The translations under genes were made by a program, and so were the position numbers. This document shows, one piece after another, positions 17,294 through 29,473 of a DNA stretch of 64,000 nucleotides; position 1 is the first letter of the stretch; each line of letters starts with the position of its first letter. Source of the DNA: JBGAHD01 sp044226395. GTDB taxonomy: Bacteria; Pseudomonadota; Gammaproteobacteria; Xanthomonadales; Ahniellaceae. The notes below the pieces were generated by a model. The model was not told the DNA's origin. It made no database searches and saw only the letters and a program-made list of their open reading frames with translations. Location: the NCBI GenBank assembly GCA_044226395.1, contig JBGAHD010000007.1:73825-137824 (forward strand), given 5' to 3'.

Positions 17294-17713
17294 ATGACCT
17301 CGATGATCAAGCACTGGAGCCTCAAGGCGCTGGCGCTGGGCGCTTTCCTGGTGGTGGCGGGTACGGTGGCGCCGGAAGCTCAGGCGCGTCACCACGGTTA
17401 CAGCGTCTCCGTTTACGGCGGCGACTACGGCGGTGGTTACGGCATCACCTACACCTCGGGCCGCTATCGCCCGTACTACCGCGACTACGGCTACTACTCG
17501 CCGGGTTACTACTACAACGCGCCGTACAGCTACGCCAATCCGCCGACGTACGTGTACGACAGCTATCGCGATCCGTGGTGCCCCGACCATCGCGCCTATC
17601 ACGTGCACTACTACGGCGGGCGTGATTGGGACCGCGGCTACTACGACAACGATCGTTACCGCGACCACTATTACCGTGATCGCGGCCACCGTCACCGCCG
17701 CCACGGCTGGTGA
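17294..17713 (+). CDS. Small Tyr/Gly/Asp-rich secreted protein
   Basis: 139 residues with a signal peptide (about 1-31, cut near AQA). The mature part is extraordinarily rich in Tyr, Gly, Asp, Arg and His (YYRDYGYYSPGYYY, and RDRGHRHRRHGW at the end) and has a single Cys. It matches no enzyme family I know. Composition suggests a surface or periplasmic protein that binds metal or cross-links through tyrosine. AAGGAGGG lies 9 bases before the start and an intrinsic terminator follows, so it is a well-defined single-gene unit. ATG 17306 (MIKHW) is an alternative start. Confidence 0.8.
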   Translation: MTSMIKHWSLKALALGAFLVVAGTVAPEAQARHHGYSVSVYGGDYGGGYGITYTSGRYRPYYRDYGYYSPGYYYNAPYSYANPPTYVYDSYRDPWCPDHRAYHVHYYGGRDWDRGYYDNDRYRDHYYRDRGHRHRRHGW

Positions 17714-17745
17714 TTTACCGGCGCCGACCCCGGCGCCCGCGTCAA

Positions 17746-17780
17746 AAACGCCCGGCCCTCCCGCCGGGCGTTTCTTTTTT
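17746..17780 (+). terminator. Intrinsic terminator after the Tyr-rich protein gene
   Basis: The stem AAACGCCCGG / CCGGGCGTTT with an 8-base loop (17746-17773) is followed by CTTTTTT. It is a clear Rho-independent terminator. Confidence 0.9.
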
Positions 17781-17893
17781 CACGATCGTGAACCCGCCGA
17801 CGGGCACTTGCCCGGCCGCGCCGGCAATGCAAGTCTTTGAGGTGAAACGCCCAACGACTATGATGCCGGCATGAGCCGATCGAGCCGCCCCGC

Positions 17894-18553
17894 ATGACCG
17901 AACGCCGCGACGACCTTCCCGGCCGCCGCCGAGACGAAGCCGACGACCGTCTGTGGACGTTCTTTCGCCAGTGGTTGAAGAACCCGTTGGCGATCGCGGC
18001 CGTCTCGCCTTCCAGCCGCGAACTGGCGCAGCGCATGATGCGCGAGCTGCCCGAGGGCGCGACCCGCGTGATCGAACTTGGTGGTGGCACCGGCGTGTTC
18101 ACGCGCGCCCTGCTCGAGCGCGGCATCGCGCCCGAGCGCTTGCTGGTGCTGGAACTCAATCAAACCCTGTACCAGCATCTGCGCGAACGCTTTCCCGACG
18201 CCCGCGTGGTGTGCGGCGACGCGCGCGACCTGGCCACGATCGCGCAGCGCGTGGGCTTTACCGACGACGGTCCGGCCGATGCGGTGATCAGTGGACTGGG
18301 TTTGTTGTCGATGTCGCGCGCGACGCAGAAGGCGATTCTCGAGGCCGCGTTCGCGGTGCTCGGGCCCAAGGGGCGCTTCATCCAGTTCACTTACGGTCCG
18401 ACGATTCCGGTCGCGCGTGAAGTGTTGCGCGAACTCGACCTAACGGCCGAGCGCGCGGGCTTCACCTTGCTCAATCTCCCGCCGGCGGCGGTCTATGTGT
18501 TCTCGCGCAATCGCTCGCGCCGCGTGACGCCAGTGAAGGCGCGGGAAACCTGA
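17894..18553 (+). CDS. Phospholipid N-methyltransferase (PmtA-like)
   Basis: A 219-residue class I SAM-dependent methyltransferase. The N-terminal FFRQWLKNPLAIAAVSPSSR and motif I VIELGGGTGVFTRALL are the hallmark of the bacterial PmtA type, which methylates phosphatidylethanolamine toward phosphatidylcholine; the post-motif segment SGLGLLSM is also typical. It is a peripheral inner-membrane enzyme. The family is also mis-annotated as rRNA adenine methyltransferase. The preference for mono-, di- or trimethylation cannot be predicted. It is convergent with potI, with a hairpin between. Confidence 0.85.
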   Translation: MTERRDDLPGRRRDEADDRLWTFFRQWLKNPLAIAAVSPSSRELAQRMMRELPEGATRVIELGGGTGVFTRALLERGIAPERLLVLELNQTLYQHLRERFPDARVVCGDARDLATIAQRVGFTDDGPADAVISGLGLLSMSRATQKAILEAAFAVLGPKGRFIQFTYGPTIPVAREVLRELDLTAERAGFTLLNLPPAAVYVFSRNRSRRVTPVKARET

Positions 18554-18561
18554 GGCGAGCG

Positions 18562-18584
18562 GCCATCGCGCGACGCGCGATGGC
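18562..18584. terminator. Hairpin between convergent pmtA-like and potI genes
   Basis: A perfect 10-bp inverted repeat GCCATCGCGC / GCGCGATGGC with a 3-base loop sits in the 36-bp gap between two convergent genes. No T tract is present. It probably stops transcription from both sides. Confidence 0.6.
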
Positions 18585-18589
18585 GACCG

Positions 18590-19396
18590 TCAGCGCGCGT
18601 TGTCCGCGCGCGCGCCGCGATTCATCAGCCAGCCCGCCAGGGTCACGCTGACCGTCACCATCAGCACGATCAGGGTCGCGAGCGCATTGATCTCGGGCGT
18701 GACGCCGAGTTTCACCTTGGAATAGATCACCATCGGCAAGGTGCTCGCGCCCGGGCCCGAGGTGAAGCTCGCCACCACCACGTCATCGAGCGAGAGCGTG
18801 AACGCGAGCAACCAGCCCGCGATCAGCGCCGGCGCGATCAACGGCAGCGTGATCAGAAAGAACACTTTCCACGGCCGCGCCCCTAGATCCATCGCCGCTT
18901 CTTCCAGCGAGTGATCCATCTGCGACAAGCGCGAGCGCACGATCACGGTGACGTAGCACACGCAGAACGTGATGTGGGCGATCGTGATCGTGCTCATGCC
19001 GCGCGCGCCGATCAGGGGCTCGAGGCTGACGAAGAGCAACAACGCCGACAGGCCCAGCATGATGTCGGGCATCACCAGCGGCGCGCTGGTCAGCAGCGAT
19101 AACAGCCCGCGCCCATGAAAGCGCCCGAAACGCGCCAGCGCCAGACCCGCGCTGGTGCCCAGCACCACGGCGAACGTTGCCGCCGTGCAGGCGATGATCA
19201 GGCTGCGCTTGGCGGCTTCGAGGATCTGCGTGTTCTGAAACAGCGAGACATACCACTGCGTCGAGAACCCGCCCCACACCGTCACCAGCTTGGAGCGATT
19301 GAACGAATACACCACGACCGCGATGATCGGCAGATACAAAAACGCATAGCCGAAGGCCATCATCGTGTAGAGCGTGAACGAGCGACGATTGTTCAT
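18590..19396 (-). CDS. potI: Polyamine ABC transporter permease, PotI type
   Basis: A 268-residue inner-membrane permease with six hydrophobic segments and the EAA loop (EEAAMDLGARPWKVF followed by LPLIAPALIAG) that docks to the ATPase. Together with the neighbouring genes it forms a spermidine/putrescine importer. The start ATG 19396 overlaps the TGA of potH (ATGA), giving strict coupling. It is the last gene of the potF-potG-potH-potI operon. Confidence 0.93.
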   Translation of the reverse strand: MNNRRSFTLYTMMAFGYAFLYLPIIAVVVYSFNRSKLVTVWGGFSTQWYVSLFQNTQILEAAKRSLIIACTAATFAVVLGTSAGLALARFGRFHGRGLLSLLTSAPLVMPDIMLGLSALLLFVSLEPLIGARGMSTITIAHITFCVCYVTVIVRSRLSQMDHSLEEAAMDLGARPWKVFFLITLPLIAPALIAGWLLAFTLSLDDVVVASFTSGPGASTLPMVIYSKVKLGVTPEINALATLIVLMVTVSVTLAGWLMNRGARADNAR

Positions 19397-20388
19397 GCGC
19401 GCGCGGCCTCGCGTTCGGCGCGGCGATCCTGGAACGCCTCGAAGATCAGGGTCGGAATCACGATCAGCAGCAACATCGCCACCGCCACGGCGGAGGCCAG
19501 GGGCCAATCGCGATTGGTGAAGAACTCGGTCCAGATCACGCGGCCGATGGTGATCGCATCAGGCCCGCCCAGCAGGTCGGGAATCACGAACTCACCGACC
19601 GCCGGAATGAACACCAGCAGCGAGCCCGCGATGATTCCCGGCAAGGACAATGGCAAGGTCACGCGCAAGAAGGCGCTGATCGGTCGCGCGCCCAGATCGG
19701 CGGCGGCCTCGAGCAGGGTGAAGTCGAGCCGCATTAGATTCGCCGTCAACGGCAGGATCATGAAGGGCAGGTAGTTGTAGACGATGCCGATGTACACCGC
19801 GAGATTGGTGTGCAGGATCTCCAGCGGCTGATCGATCACGCCGATACCGAGCAGCATCTGATTGAGCAGGCCATTGCTCTTCAAGATGCCGATCATGGCG
19901 TAGCTGCGCAGCAGCGAGCTGGTCCAGAACGGCAGGATCACCAAGGTCAGCAGCACCAGCCGCGCCATCGGTCGCGCGCGCGCGATGCCGTAGGCGATCG
20001 GATAACCCACCAGCAGCGCGAGCAAGGTCGAGACGCCCGCGAACATCAGCGAATTCAAATACGCCTTCAAGTACAGCGAATCGCCGAGCATGAACAGATA
20101 GTTCGCGGCGGTGAAGGTCAGGGTCATGCCGCCTTCGGGCGTGGTGCCGAACAAGGGCGTGTAGGGCGGTCGCGCGCCGGCCAGGCTCGTGGCGACGCTG
20201 ATCTTCATCACGATCAGGAACGGCACCAGGAAGAACAAGCCCAGCCACAACAGCGGCAAGGCCAGCACCAGATAGCGCCCGCGGCTTTGCCGCAATTCGC
20301 GCCCGAGCACGCCGATCCAGCGAAACAGATCGAACACGAACTGGAACCACAGCGACCACAGCGAGCCGTTGCCGTTGCGCGCGTTCAT
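19393..20388 (-). CDS. potH: Polyamine ABC transporter permease, PotH type
   Basis: The 331-residue partner permease has an N-terminal extra membrane segment (LVLALPLLWLGLFFLVPFLIV), then the binding-protein-dependent transport domain and the EAA loop (EAAADLGARPISAFLRVTLPLSLPG). The segment VGEFVIPDLLGG is characteristic of PotH/PotB. The start ATG 20388 is 4 bases past the potG stop. Confidence 0.93.
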   Translation of the reverse strand: MNARNGNGSLWSLWFQFVFDLFRWIGVLGRELRQSRGRYLVLALPLLWLGLFFLVPFLIVMKISVATSLAGARPPYTPLFGTTPEGGMTLTFTAANYLFMLGDSLYLKAYLNSLMFAGVSTLLALLVGYPIAYGIARARPMARLVLLTLVILPFWTSSLLRSYAMIGILKSNGLLNQMLLGIGVIDQPLEILHTNLAVYIGIVYNYLPFMILPLTANLMRLDFTLLEAAADLGARPISAFLRVTLPLSLPGIIAGSLLVFIPAVGEFVIPDLLGGPDAITIGRVIWTEFFTNRDWPLASAVAVAMLLLIVIPTLIFEAFQDRRAEREAARA

Positions 20389-20392
20389 GGCC

Positions 20393-21535
20393 TCAGCCCG
20401 TCAGCACGATGGCGGAACTCGCGTCCCAGGTCAGATACAGCGAATCGCCCCAGTTGTAATGCGGGTCGGAGGTGCGCTGAATGTGCGTCTCCTGCACGCG
20501 GATCACCAGGCCCGATTCGGTCTGCACGTGATAGATCGAGACATCGCCCAGATACGCGATCTCGACCACCTTGCCCTGCGTGACATTGTTCAGATGCAGC
20601 GGCGGTTGCTCGTGCACGTCGATCTTCTCGGGCCGCACGGCCACGGAGACTTCGGTGCCGACCGGCAGCGGGTCGCGATGACGGGCCATGATGTCGTGGC
20701 CGAGTTTCGGACAACTCACGCGCACGTCCTCGCCGTTCTGCTCGGCGACGCGGCCTTCGATCAGATTCACCGCGCCGATGAACTCGGCGACGAAGCGATT
20801 GGCGGGGTATTCATACAGCGCCGCCGGCGTGGACACCTGCACGATGCGACCGGCATCCATCACCGCCACGCGCGAGGCCATGGTCATGGCTTCTTCTTGA
20901 TCGTGCGTGACCATGATGAAGGTCGTGCCGACCTTGTCCTGGATGTTGACCAGTTCGAATTGCGTGTGCTCGCGCAGTTTCTTGTCGAGCGCGCCGAGCG
21001 GCTCGTCGAGCAGCAGGATCTTGGGCTGCTTGGCCAACGCGCGCGCCAGCGCCACGCGTTGACGCTGACCACCGGACAGTTGATCGGGCTTGCGCTTGCC
21101 CAGATCGCTCATGCGCACCAGGTCCAGCATCTGCGCCACGCGATCGCGAATCTCACCCGCGCCCAGACGATCCTGACGCAGGCCGAAGGCGATGTTCTGT
21201 TCCACCGTCATGTGCGGAAACAGCGCGTAGGACTGAAACATCATGTTGACCGGCCGCTCGTACGGCGGCATGCGCGTCACGTCGACGCCGTCGATCAGCA
21301 CGCGGCCTCGATCGGGCAGCTCGAAGCCGCCGAGGATGCGCAGCAGCGTGCTCTTGCCGCAGCCCGAGCCGCCGAGCAGGGCGAACAACTCGCCCTTGTA
21401 GATGTCGAGCGAAACATCATCGACGGCGTAGACCTTGCCGAAGGTCTTGGTCACGCCTTCGATGCGCAGGAATGGCTTGGCTTGCGGGTCCTGCCAGGGT
21501 TCGACGGCGGCTTGCTTGCGCGCGGGCGCGGCCAT
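20393..21535 (-). CDS. potG: Polyamine ABC transporter ATP-binding protein
   Basis: This 380-residue ATPase shows Walker A GGSGCGKST, signature LSGGQRQRVALARAL, Walker B ILLLDEPLGALD and the H-loop VTHDQEEAMT, followed by a C-terminal TOBE domain (about 300-378) that senses substrate or regulates the transporter. It energises uptake through PotH/PotI. The start ATG 21535 is 3 bases past the potF stop codon. Confidence 0.94.
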   Translation of the reverse strand: MAAPARKQAAVEPWQDPQAKPFLRIEGVTKTFGKVYAVDDVSLDIYKGELFALLGGSGCGKSTLLRILGGFELPDRGRVLIDGVDVTRMPPYERPVNMMFQSYALFPHMTVEQNIAFGLRQDRLGAGEIRDRVAQMLDLVRMSDLGKRKPDQLSGGQRQRVALARALAKQPKILLLDEPLGALDKKLREHTQFELVNIQDKVGTTFIMVTHDQEEAMTMASRVAVMDAGRIVQVSTPAALYEYPANRFVAEFIGAVNLIEGRVAEQNGEDVRVSCPKLGHDIMARHRDPLPVGTEVSVAVRPEKIDVHEQPPLHLNNVTQGKVVEIAYLGDVSIYHVQTESGLVIRVQETHIQRTSDPHYNWGDSLYLTWDASSAIVLTG

Positions 21536-21538
21536 GCC

Positions 21539-22693
21539 TTATTGCCCGCTCTTGATCGTGGTCCACGCGCGTTCGCGCGCGCGGTTCACGTCATCGGGCA
21601 GGGTCTTGGGGTCGAAGAGCTTGGCCATCACGTCCGGCGGCGGATACACGCCCGGGTCCAGGCGCACGGATTCGCTCACCAGTTCGTAGGCCTTGCTGTT
21701 GGCGTTGGCGTAGGACACGTAGTCGCTGATCGGCGCGATCACGTCCGGACGCAGCATGAAGTTGATGAAGGCGTGCGCGTTGTTGGGATGCGGCGCGTCG
21801 CTGGGAATGGCCATGCTGTCGACCCAGCGCACGGCGCCTTCCTTGGGGATGATGTAGCCGATCTCGATGCCATTGCTGGCCTCGTCGGCGCGATCGCGCG
21901 CCTGCAGCACGTCGCCGCTGTAGCCCATGGCGACGCAGATCTCGCCGCTGGCCAGATCGTCGATGTACTTGCTGGAATTGAAATAGCGCACGAAGGGACG
22001 GATTTTGTCGAACGTGCCCTTGACCACGTCGATCTCGTCGGCGCCGCTGGCGTTGGGATCGCGACCCAGCCACAGCAGCGCGGCGGCGAACGTTTCCTGC
22101 TGATCGTCGAGCACGCTGATGCCGCAGTCTTTGAGCTTCTCGGCATTGGCCGGATCGAACAGCAGCGACCAGCTGTCGAGCGGCGCCTTGTCGCCCAGAC
22201 GCTCCTGGACCTTGGCGACGTTGTAGCCGATGCCGGTCGTGCCCCACATGTAGGGCGCGATGTGCGAACCGGTGGGATCGACGTCGCCGAGCGCGGTCAG
22301 GATCGCCGGATCGAGATTGCCCCAGTTGGGCAGTTTCGTCTTGTCGAGTTCGCGATAGATGCCGGCCGCGATGTGACGCTGCGCGGTCGGGCGCGCCGAG
22401 GGAAACACCACGTCATAGCCGCTGGAACCGGCCGAGAGCTTGGCCTCGAGCGTTTCGTTGGCGTCGTAGACGTCGTAGACGACCTTGATGCCGGTCTCTT
22501 TCTCGAAGCGCGCGATGGTGTCTTCGGCGACGTAGTCCGACCAGTTGTAGATGTTGACGACTTTCTCTTCCGGCGCCGCGGCGGGGGGGGTGGCGGAAGC
22601 GTTCGAGGTGTCGGTGTCGCTCGGCGGCGGCTTGCCACCGCACGCGCACAGCACCGAGAGGGCGAGAACCAGAACGGCAGGACGCAGCTTCAC
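21539..22693 (-). CDS. potF: Polyamine-binding protein PotF type, predicted lipoprotein
   Basis: The 384-residue solute-binding protein matches PotF/PotD through VVNIYNWSDYV, the FEKETGIKVVYDVYD segment and YMWGTTGIGYN. I chose GTG 22693 because GGGAG lies 7 bases upstream; the longer frame to 22765 adds residues with no signal character. From this start the N terminus is a lipoprotein signal (VLALSVLCACGG) with a probable lipidated Cys followed by a Pro/Ser/Ala linker, whereas E. coli PotF is a free periplasmic protein. It is first gene of the potFGHI unit. Polyamine choice (putrescine or spermidine) is inferred from the operon. Confidence 0.9.
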   Translation of the reverse strand: MKLRPAVLVLALSVLCACGGKPPPSDTDTSNASATPPAAAPEEKVVNIYNWSDYVAEDTIARFEKETGIKVVYDVYDANETLEAKLSAGSSGYDVVFPSARPTAQRHIAAGIYRELDKTKLPNWGNLDPAILTALGDVDPTGSHIAPYMWGTTGIGYNVAKVQERLGDKAPLDSWSLLFDPANAEKLKDCGISVLDDQQETFAAALLWLGRDPNASGADEIDVVKGTFDKIRPFVRYFNSSKYIDDLASGEICVAMGYSGDVLQARDRADEASNGIEIGYIIPKEGAVRWVDSMAIPSDAPHPNNAHAFINFMLRPDVIAPISDYVSYANANSKAYELVSESVRLDPGVYPPPDVMAKLFDPKTLPDDVNRARERAWTTIKSGQ

Positions 22694-22771
22694 GGGCAAT
22701 CTCCCGGAACAGGGCGCGGTCGCGCAGGGCGGCGTCATGTTGGGTTTAGCCAGCGGTGCTGTCAATCGTTT

Positions 22772-22792
22772 CCGACGCGCCAGGCGCGTCGG
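22772..22792 (-). terminator. Palindromic hairpin after mfd
   Basis: CCGACGCGCC and GGCGCGTCGG form a near-continuous palindrome 7 bases beyond the mfd stop and before the potF start on the same strand. No T run follows, so it may be a terminator or a Rho-assisted stop. Confidence 0.45.
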
Positions 22793-22798
22793 CGGCGC

Positions 22799-26257
<3,459 letters not shown>

Positions 26258-26382
26258 GCGGCGGGTCGGGTGGAGCGAGGCATTTCGCGCGGGCGCGAAG
26301 TGTAGCAAGGCGAGGGTCGGAATCGCCTCTGCGCCCGGGATGTTTCCGTCGTGAATCGCGTATCGCGCGCTTGGCGAACCGC

Positions 26383-26997
26383 TCAGGCCGGACGCAGTCG
26401 CCGCGTCACGCGCAACACGCCCGGCTCGCCAGGCACGTGATGCCGTTCGAAACCGAGCGCGTCGGTCACTTCGAGCATGCCGCCGTTCTCGATCAGCACG
26501 TCGCCATAGATCGTCACCAGGCCGCGACGACGGCACCAGTCGACCAGGCGACTCAACAGATGCGTGCCCAGACCGTGGCCTTGCAGCAGGCGACCGATGA
26601 TGAGCCCGAACTCGGCGTGACGACCATCGTCGTCGAGCCCCACGCGCGCCACGCCGCCGATCAAGGCCTGGCCGGGCGGCAGCGGCTCGGCCACCACGAG
26701 GGCGAAAGCGCGCGCCGGATCGAGATGGGTCAGCGACACCGCGTGCGCGGGCGTGAGTTCCTTCAGCGGATGCATGAAGCGCAGGCGCACTTCATCGGGC
26801 GACAGCAGTGCGAAGGCCGCGCGCAGCGGTTCGGTGTCGAGCGGTTCGATCGGGCGCACCACGAGTTCTCGGCCATCGCTCAGGCGCAACTGCTCGCGCC
26901 ACGGGCCCGTGCGCTCGCGCGCGAAGCGCGGGCGCATCAATCGTTTTTCGCCAGGTCGGCGCATCGGTCGGGTGAGTCGGGAAACCGTTTTCTTCAT
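26383..26997 (-). CDS. GNAT-family N-acetyltransferase
   Basis: The 204-residue protein has an Arg-rich N-terminal extension followed by a GNAT domain. The acetyl-CoA loop is seen as RLLQGHGLGTHLL (Q/RxxGxG/A), then YGDVLIENGGML and LGFERH. It resembles the acetyltransferase module at the C terminus of Pat/PatZ lysine acetyltransferases, but without the acyl-CoA synthetase-like part, so it could modify a protein or a small molecule. It stands alone 125 bp upstream of mfd. Confidence 0.82.
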   Translation of the reverse strand: MKKTVSRLTRPMRRPGEKRLMRPRFARERTGPWREQLRLSDGRELVVRPIEPLDTEPLRAAFALLSPDEVRLRFMHPLKELTPAHAVSLTHLDPARAFALVVAEPLPPGQALIGGVARVGLDDDGRHAEFGLIIGRLLQGHGLGTHLLSRLVDWCRRRGLVTIYGDVLIENGGMLEVTDALGFERHHVPGEPGVLRVTRRLRPA

Positions 26998-27139
26998 GGC
27001 GGCGAAGCATGGCAGCGCCGTGGTGAGCGCTTACTCTAGCCGGCTTCGTGCAAGGCGTGGGCCGGGCGGAATGCGGTCTTCGACCGTCATGGCGCGGTCA
27101 TGTCCCGGCGCGCGCGCCGCGAAAGTGTCGCGACGCGCC

Positions 27140-27160
27140 GCGCCGGCGGTTCTCCGGCGC
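27140..27160 (-). terminator. Possible terminator hairpin after the VOC gene
   Basis: A 7-bp stem GCGCCGG / CCGGCGC with a 7-base loop lies directly after the VOC stop codon at 27167. No T tract follows. Confidence 0.35.
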
Positions 27161-27166
27161 CCGGGT

Positions 27167-27571
27167 TCAAGTCTGGGCGGCGAACTGCGCGAAGGTCACG
27201 AAATGGCCACCCGGTTCGCGATAACCCGTCTCGCGCGCGCCGTAGAAGGTGTCGCGGCGGGGCATGACGATGTCGAACTTCGCCAAGGCCTGCTCCACGG
27301 CGGCCAGGTCATCGACCTCGACGAACAGGAAGGTCTGGCCCGCGCGCGTCGCCGCGCCGAGGTGCGGCATGTCGTCGGCGGCGCTGGCGTGGGTCTGATA
27401 CATCACCTCGACATCGCCGCGCGTGAGGATGACGAAGCCCAGGTGCGCGCCATGCGGCACTTCGACTTGAATCTGGAAACCCAGCGCATCGCGCCAGAAG
27501 GCGAGCGCTGGTTCGATGCGATCGACGAAGAGCACGGGCGTGGAGCGTTTGATCGTGGCGGTGGTGGTCAT
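27167..27571 (-). CDS. VOC superfamily protein (glyoxalase/bleomycin-resistance fold)
   Basis: The 134-residue protein has the paired beta-alpha-beta-beta-beta modules of the vicinal-oxygen-chelate fold (LFVDRIEPALAFWRDALGFQ, then LFVEVDDLAAVEQAL and REPGGHFVTFAQF). The second-module EPGGH motif is present, but metal ligands are incomplete, so it may bind a ligand without catalysis. It is on the same strand as the AraC-type regulator 105 bp upstream and may be controlled by it. Confidence 0.85.
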   Translation of the reverse strand: MTTTATIKRSTPVLFVDRIEPALAFWRDALGFQIQVEVPHGAHLGFVILTRGDVEVMYQTHASAADDMPHLGAATRAGQTFLFVEVDDLAAVEQALAKFDIVMPRRDTFYGARETGYREPGGHFVTFAQFAAQT

Positions 27572-27676
27572 GGTCGTTCCTGATACGGAGGTAGGTGGAC
27601 TGAAAGCGCGTCGAAGCGCGGTGACGCCATCCTGGCCCAGCCGCGTGGCCGCGTCTTGAACGGATGCGACACGCGC

Positions 27677-28471
27677 TCAGTCGGCCGATTCGAACACCAG
27701 TTCGGTCGCGCGCAACGCCGGATCGCGCCACGCGCGCGGACTCAGGCCCACGTGCCGGCGAAACTCGCGCGAGTAATGCGCTTGATCCGCGTAACCGGCG
27801 TCGAGCGCGATCTCGGCCAACGCGCGCTCGGGTGCGGCTTGCAGCGCGCGCAGGCCGTGTTCGAAGCGCAGGAAGCGCAGGTACTCGCGCGGCGCCAGGC
27901 CCAGGGCATCGCGCAGGCGACGTTCGAGCGTGCGCGCGGTCAGACCCGTGCGCGCGCTGAGGTCGCCGACGCGACGCGGCGATTCGTGACGCAGCCGCTC
28001 CAGCCATTGCACGAGGCCGAGCAGACTGGCATCGGCGGCGCCGCGGATCGGCGCGGCCAGATGCGCGATGGCGTCGCGCGCGTCGTCGAAATCATCGGTA
28101 TCGGCCAGACGCGCCTGCAAGTCACGCCAGGCGCCGGGCGCATGCGCGTCTAGATCGAGCGTGCCATCGGTGAGTTGCGCCGCCGGCAGCCGCAATAGCG
28201 GGCCCGCCGCGCCGGGGCGCAGCCGCAGGCCCATCACGCGCATCGGCCCTTCGACTGGAAACAGCATCGCTTGTCGCTGCGGCCCGACCCAATGCGCGTG
28301 CAAGCCGTCGCGGCCAGGCTCGATGATCAGATCGACGCAACCATCGGGCAGAACACGCACGCGCATGCCCGGCAGCGCCACGCCATCGACCATCCACACG
28401 CAACGGGCCCACGGGCGCAGGGCCGGCGGCGGCGCGAATTCGCGATAGCGCAGGGTCTCGGGCACGTCCAT
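27677..28471 (-). CDS. AraC-family transcriptional regulator
   Basis: The 264-residue protein has an N-terminal sensing domain of the DUF6597 kind (FAPPPALRPWARCVWMVDG, LPDGCVDLII) and a C-terminal double helix-turn-helix (RVGDLSARTGLTARTLERRLRDALGLAPREYLRFLR, then IALDAGYADQAHYSREFRRHVGLSPRAWR). The DNA-binding half is complete. The start is ATG 28471; an upstream extension to 28507 crosses the divergent promoter. The effector is unknown. It is divergent from the CDF gene and upstream of the VOC gene, its two likely targets. Confidence 0.87.
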   Translation of the reverse strand: MDVPETLRYREFAPPPALRPWARCVWMVDGVALPGMRVRVLPDGCVDLIIEPGRDGLHAHWVGPQRQAMLFPVEGPMRVMGLRLRPGAAGPLLRLPAAQLTDGTLDLDAHAPGAWRDLQARLADTDDFDDARDAIAHLAAPIRGAADASLLGLVQWLERLRHESPRRVGDLSARTGLTARTLERRLRDALGLAPREYLRFLRFEHGLRALQAAPERALAEIALDAGYADQAHYSREFRRHVGLSPRAWRDPALRATELVFESAD

Positions 28472-28521
28472 GACCCGATGATAGACTCGGCGCCGCGATT
28501 CACACACCTGCCAGGTAGACC

Positions 28522-29430
28522 ATGGCCGCCAAGGGCGACTCCGTCAAAGCGATTTTCTTCGCGCTGGGCGCGAATTTCATGATCTTCGTGTCCAAGCTCG
28601 TCGCCGCGTTCTTCACCGGCTCCAGCGCGATGATGGCCGAGGCCGTGCACTCGCTCGCCGACTGCGGCAATCAGGGCCTGCTGTTATTGGGCCTGCGTCA
28701 GGCGAAGAAACCGCCGTCGCCGGATTATCCGCTCGGCTACGGCAAGGCGATCTACTTCTGGTCGTTCCTGGTGGCGCTGTTGCTGTTCTCGGTCGGCGGC
28801 ATCTTTTCGTTGTACGAGGGCATTCATAAGTTCTCGCAGCCCGAGCCGTTGAAGTGGCCGTGGCTCGCGGTGGGCGTGCTGACCTTCGGCATCATCATGG
28901 AATCGGTGTCGATGGCCGCGTGCATGCGCGAGGTCAACACCGCGCGCGGCGATGCCAGTCTGTGGCGCTGGTTCCGCGACAGCCGTCAGAGCGAGTTGAT
29001 CGTGATCTTCGGCGAGGATCTGGCGGCGCTGTTCGGCCTGATCTTCGCCCTGGTCGCGGTGTTGCTAACCATGATCACCGGCAATCCGATGTTCGACGCC
29101 CTGGGCACGGTCGCGATCGGCGTCTTGCTGCTGGTGGTGGCGATCTTCGTCGCGGTCGAGGTCAAGGCGCTGCTGATCGGTCAAAGCGTCGACCCGCAGG
29201 TCAAAACGCAGATGCTGCAGTTCCTGGAGCAACGTCCCGAACTCAAGCGCGTGTACAACCTGGTGACCTTGCAACTGGGGTCGGACGTGATGGTCGCGGT
29301 CAAGGCCGAGATGAGTCGCGACCTGTCGACCAAGGGCGTGGTCGATGAAATCAACCGCGTCGAAGCCGCGTTGAAGAAGCAGTTCCCGGAAGTGCGATGG
29401 TGCTTCTTCGAGCCGGATATCGAGGATTGA
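28522..29430 (+). CDS. Cation diffusion facilitator family transporter
   Basis: The 302-residue inner-membrane exporter has six predicted helices. Metal-site residues are visible in AEAVHSLADCGNQ (helix II, Asp) and GEDLAALFGLI (helix V), and a C-terminal cytoplasmic domain runs from about residue 215. It resembles the FieF/SLC30A9 branch, so zinc, manganese or iron efflux driven by protons is likely; the metal cannot be assigned. ATG 28522 lies 50 bp from the divergent AraC gene start. Confidence 0.88.
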   Translation: MAAKGDSVKAIFFALGANFMIFVSKLVAAFFTGSSAMMAEAVHSLADCGNQGLLLLGLRQAKKPPSPDYPLGYGKAIYFWSFLVALLLFSVGGIFSLYEGIHKFSQPEPLKWPWLAVGVLTFGIIMESVSMAACMREVNTARGDASLWRWFRDSRQSELIVIFGEDLAALFGLIFALVAVLLTMITGNPMFDALGTVAIGVLLLVVAIFVAVEVKALLIGQSVDPQVKTQMLQFLEQRPELKRVYNLVTLQLGSDVMVAVKAEMSRDLSTKGVVDEINRVEAALKKQFPEVRWCFFEPDIED

Positions 29431-29435
29431 GTTCA

Positions 29436-29463
29436 CATTGGGGCCCGCGAGCGGGCCCCAATG
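29436..29463. terminator. Bidirectional terminator between CDF and the Cys-containing secreted protein gene
   Basis: A perfect 13-bp inverted repeat CATTGGGGCCCGC / GCGGGCCCCAATG with a 2-base spacer (effectively 12 pairs and a tetraloop) fills the gap between convergent genes. No T run is needed for bidirectional function. Confidence 0.75.
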
Positions 29464-29473
29464 CCTGGCGCGA

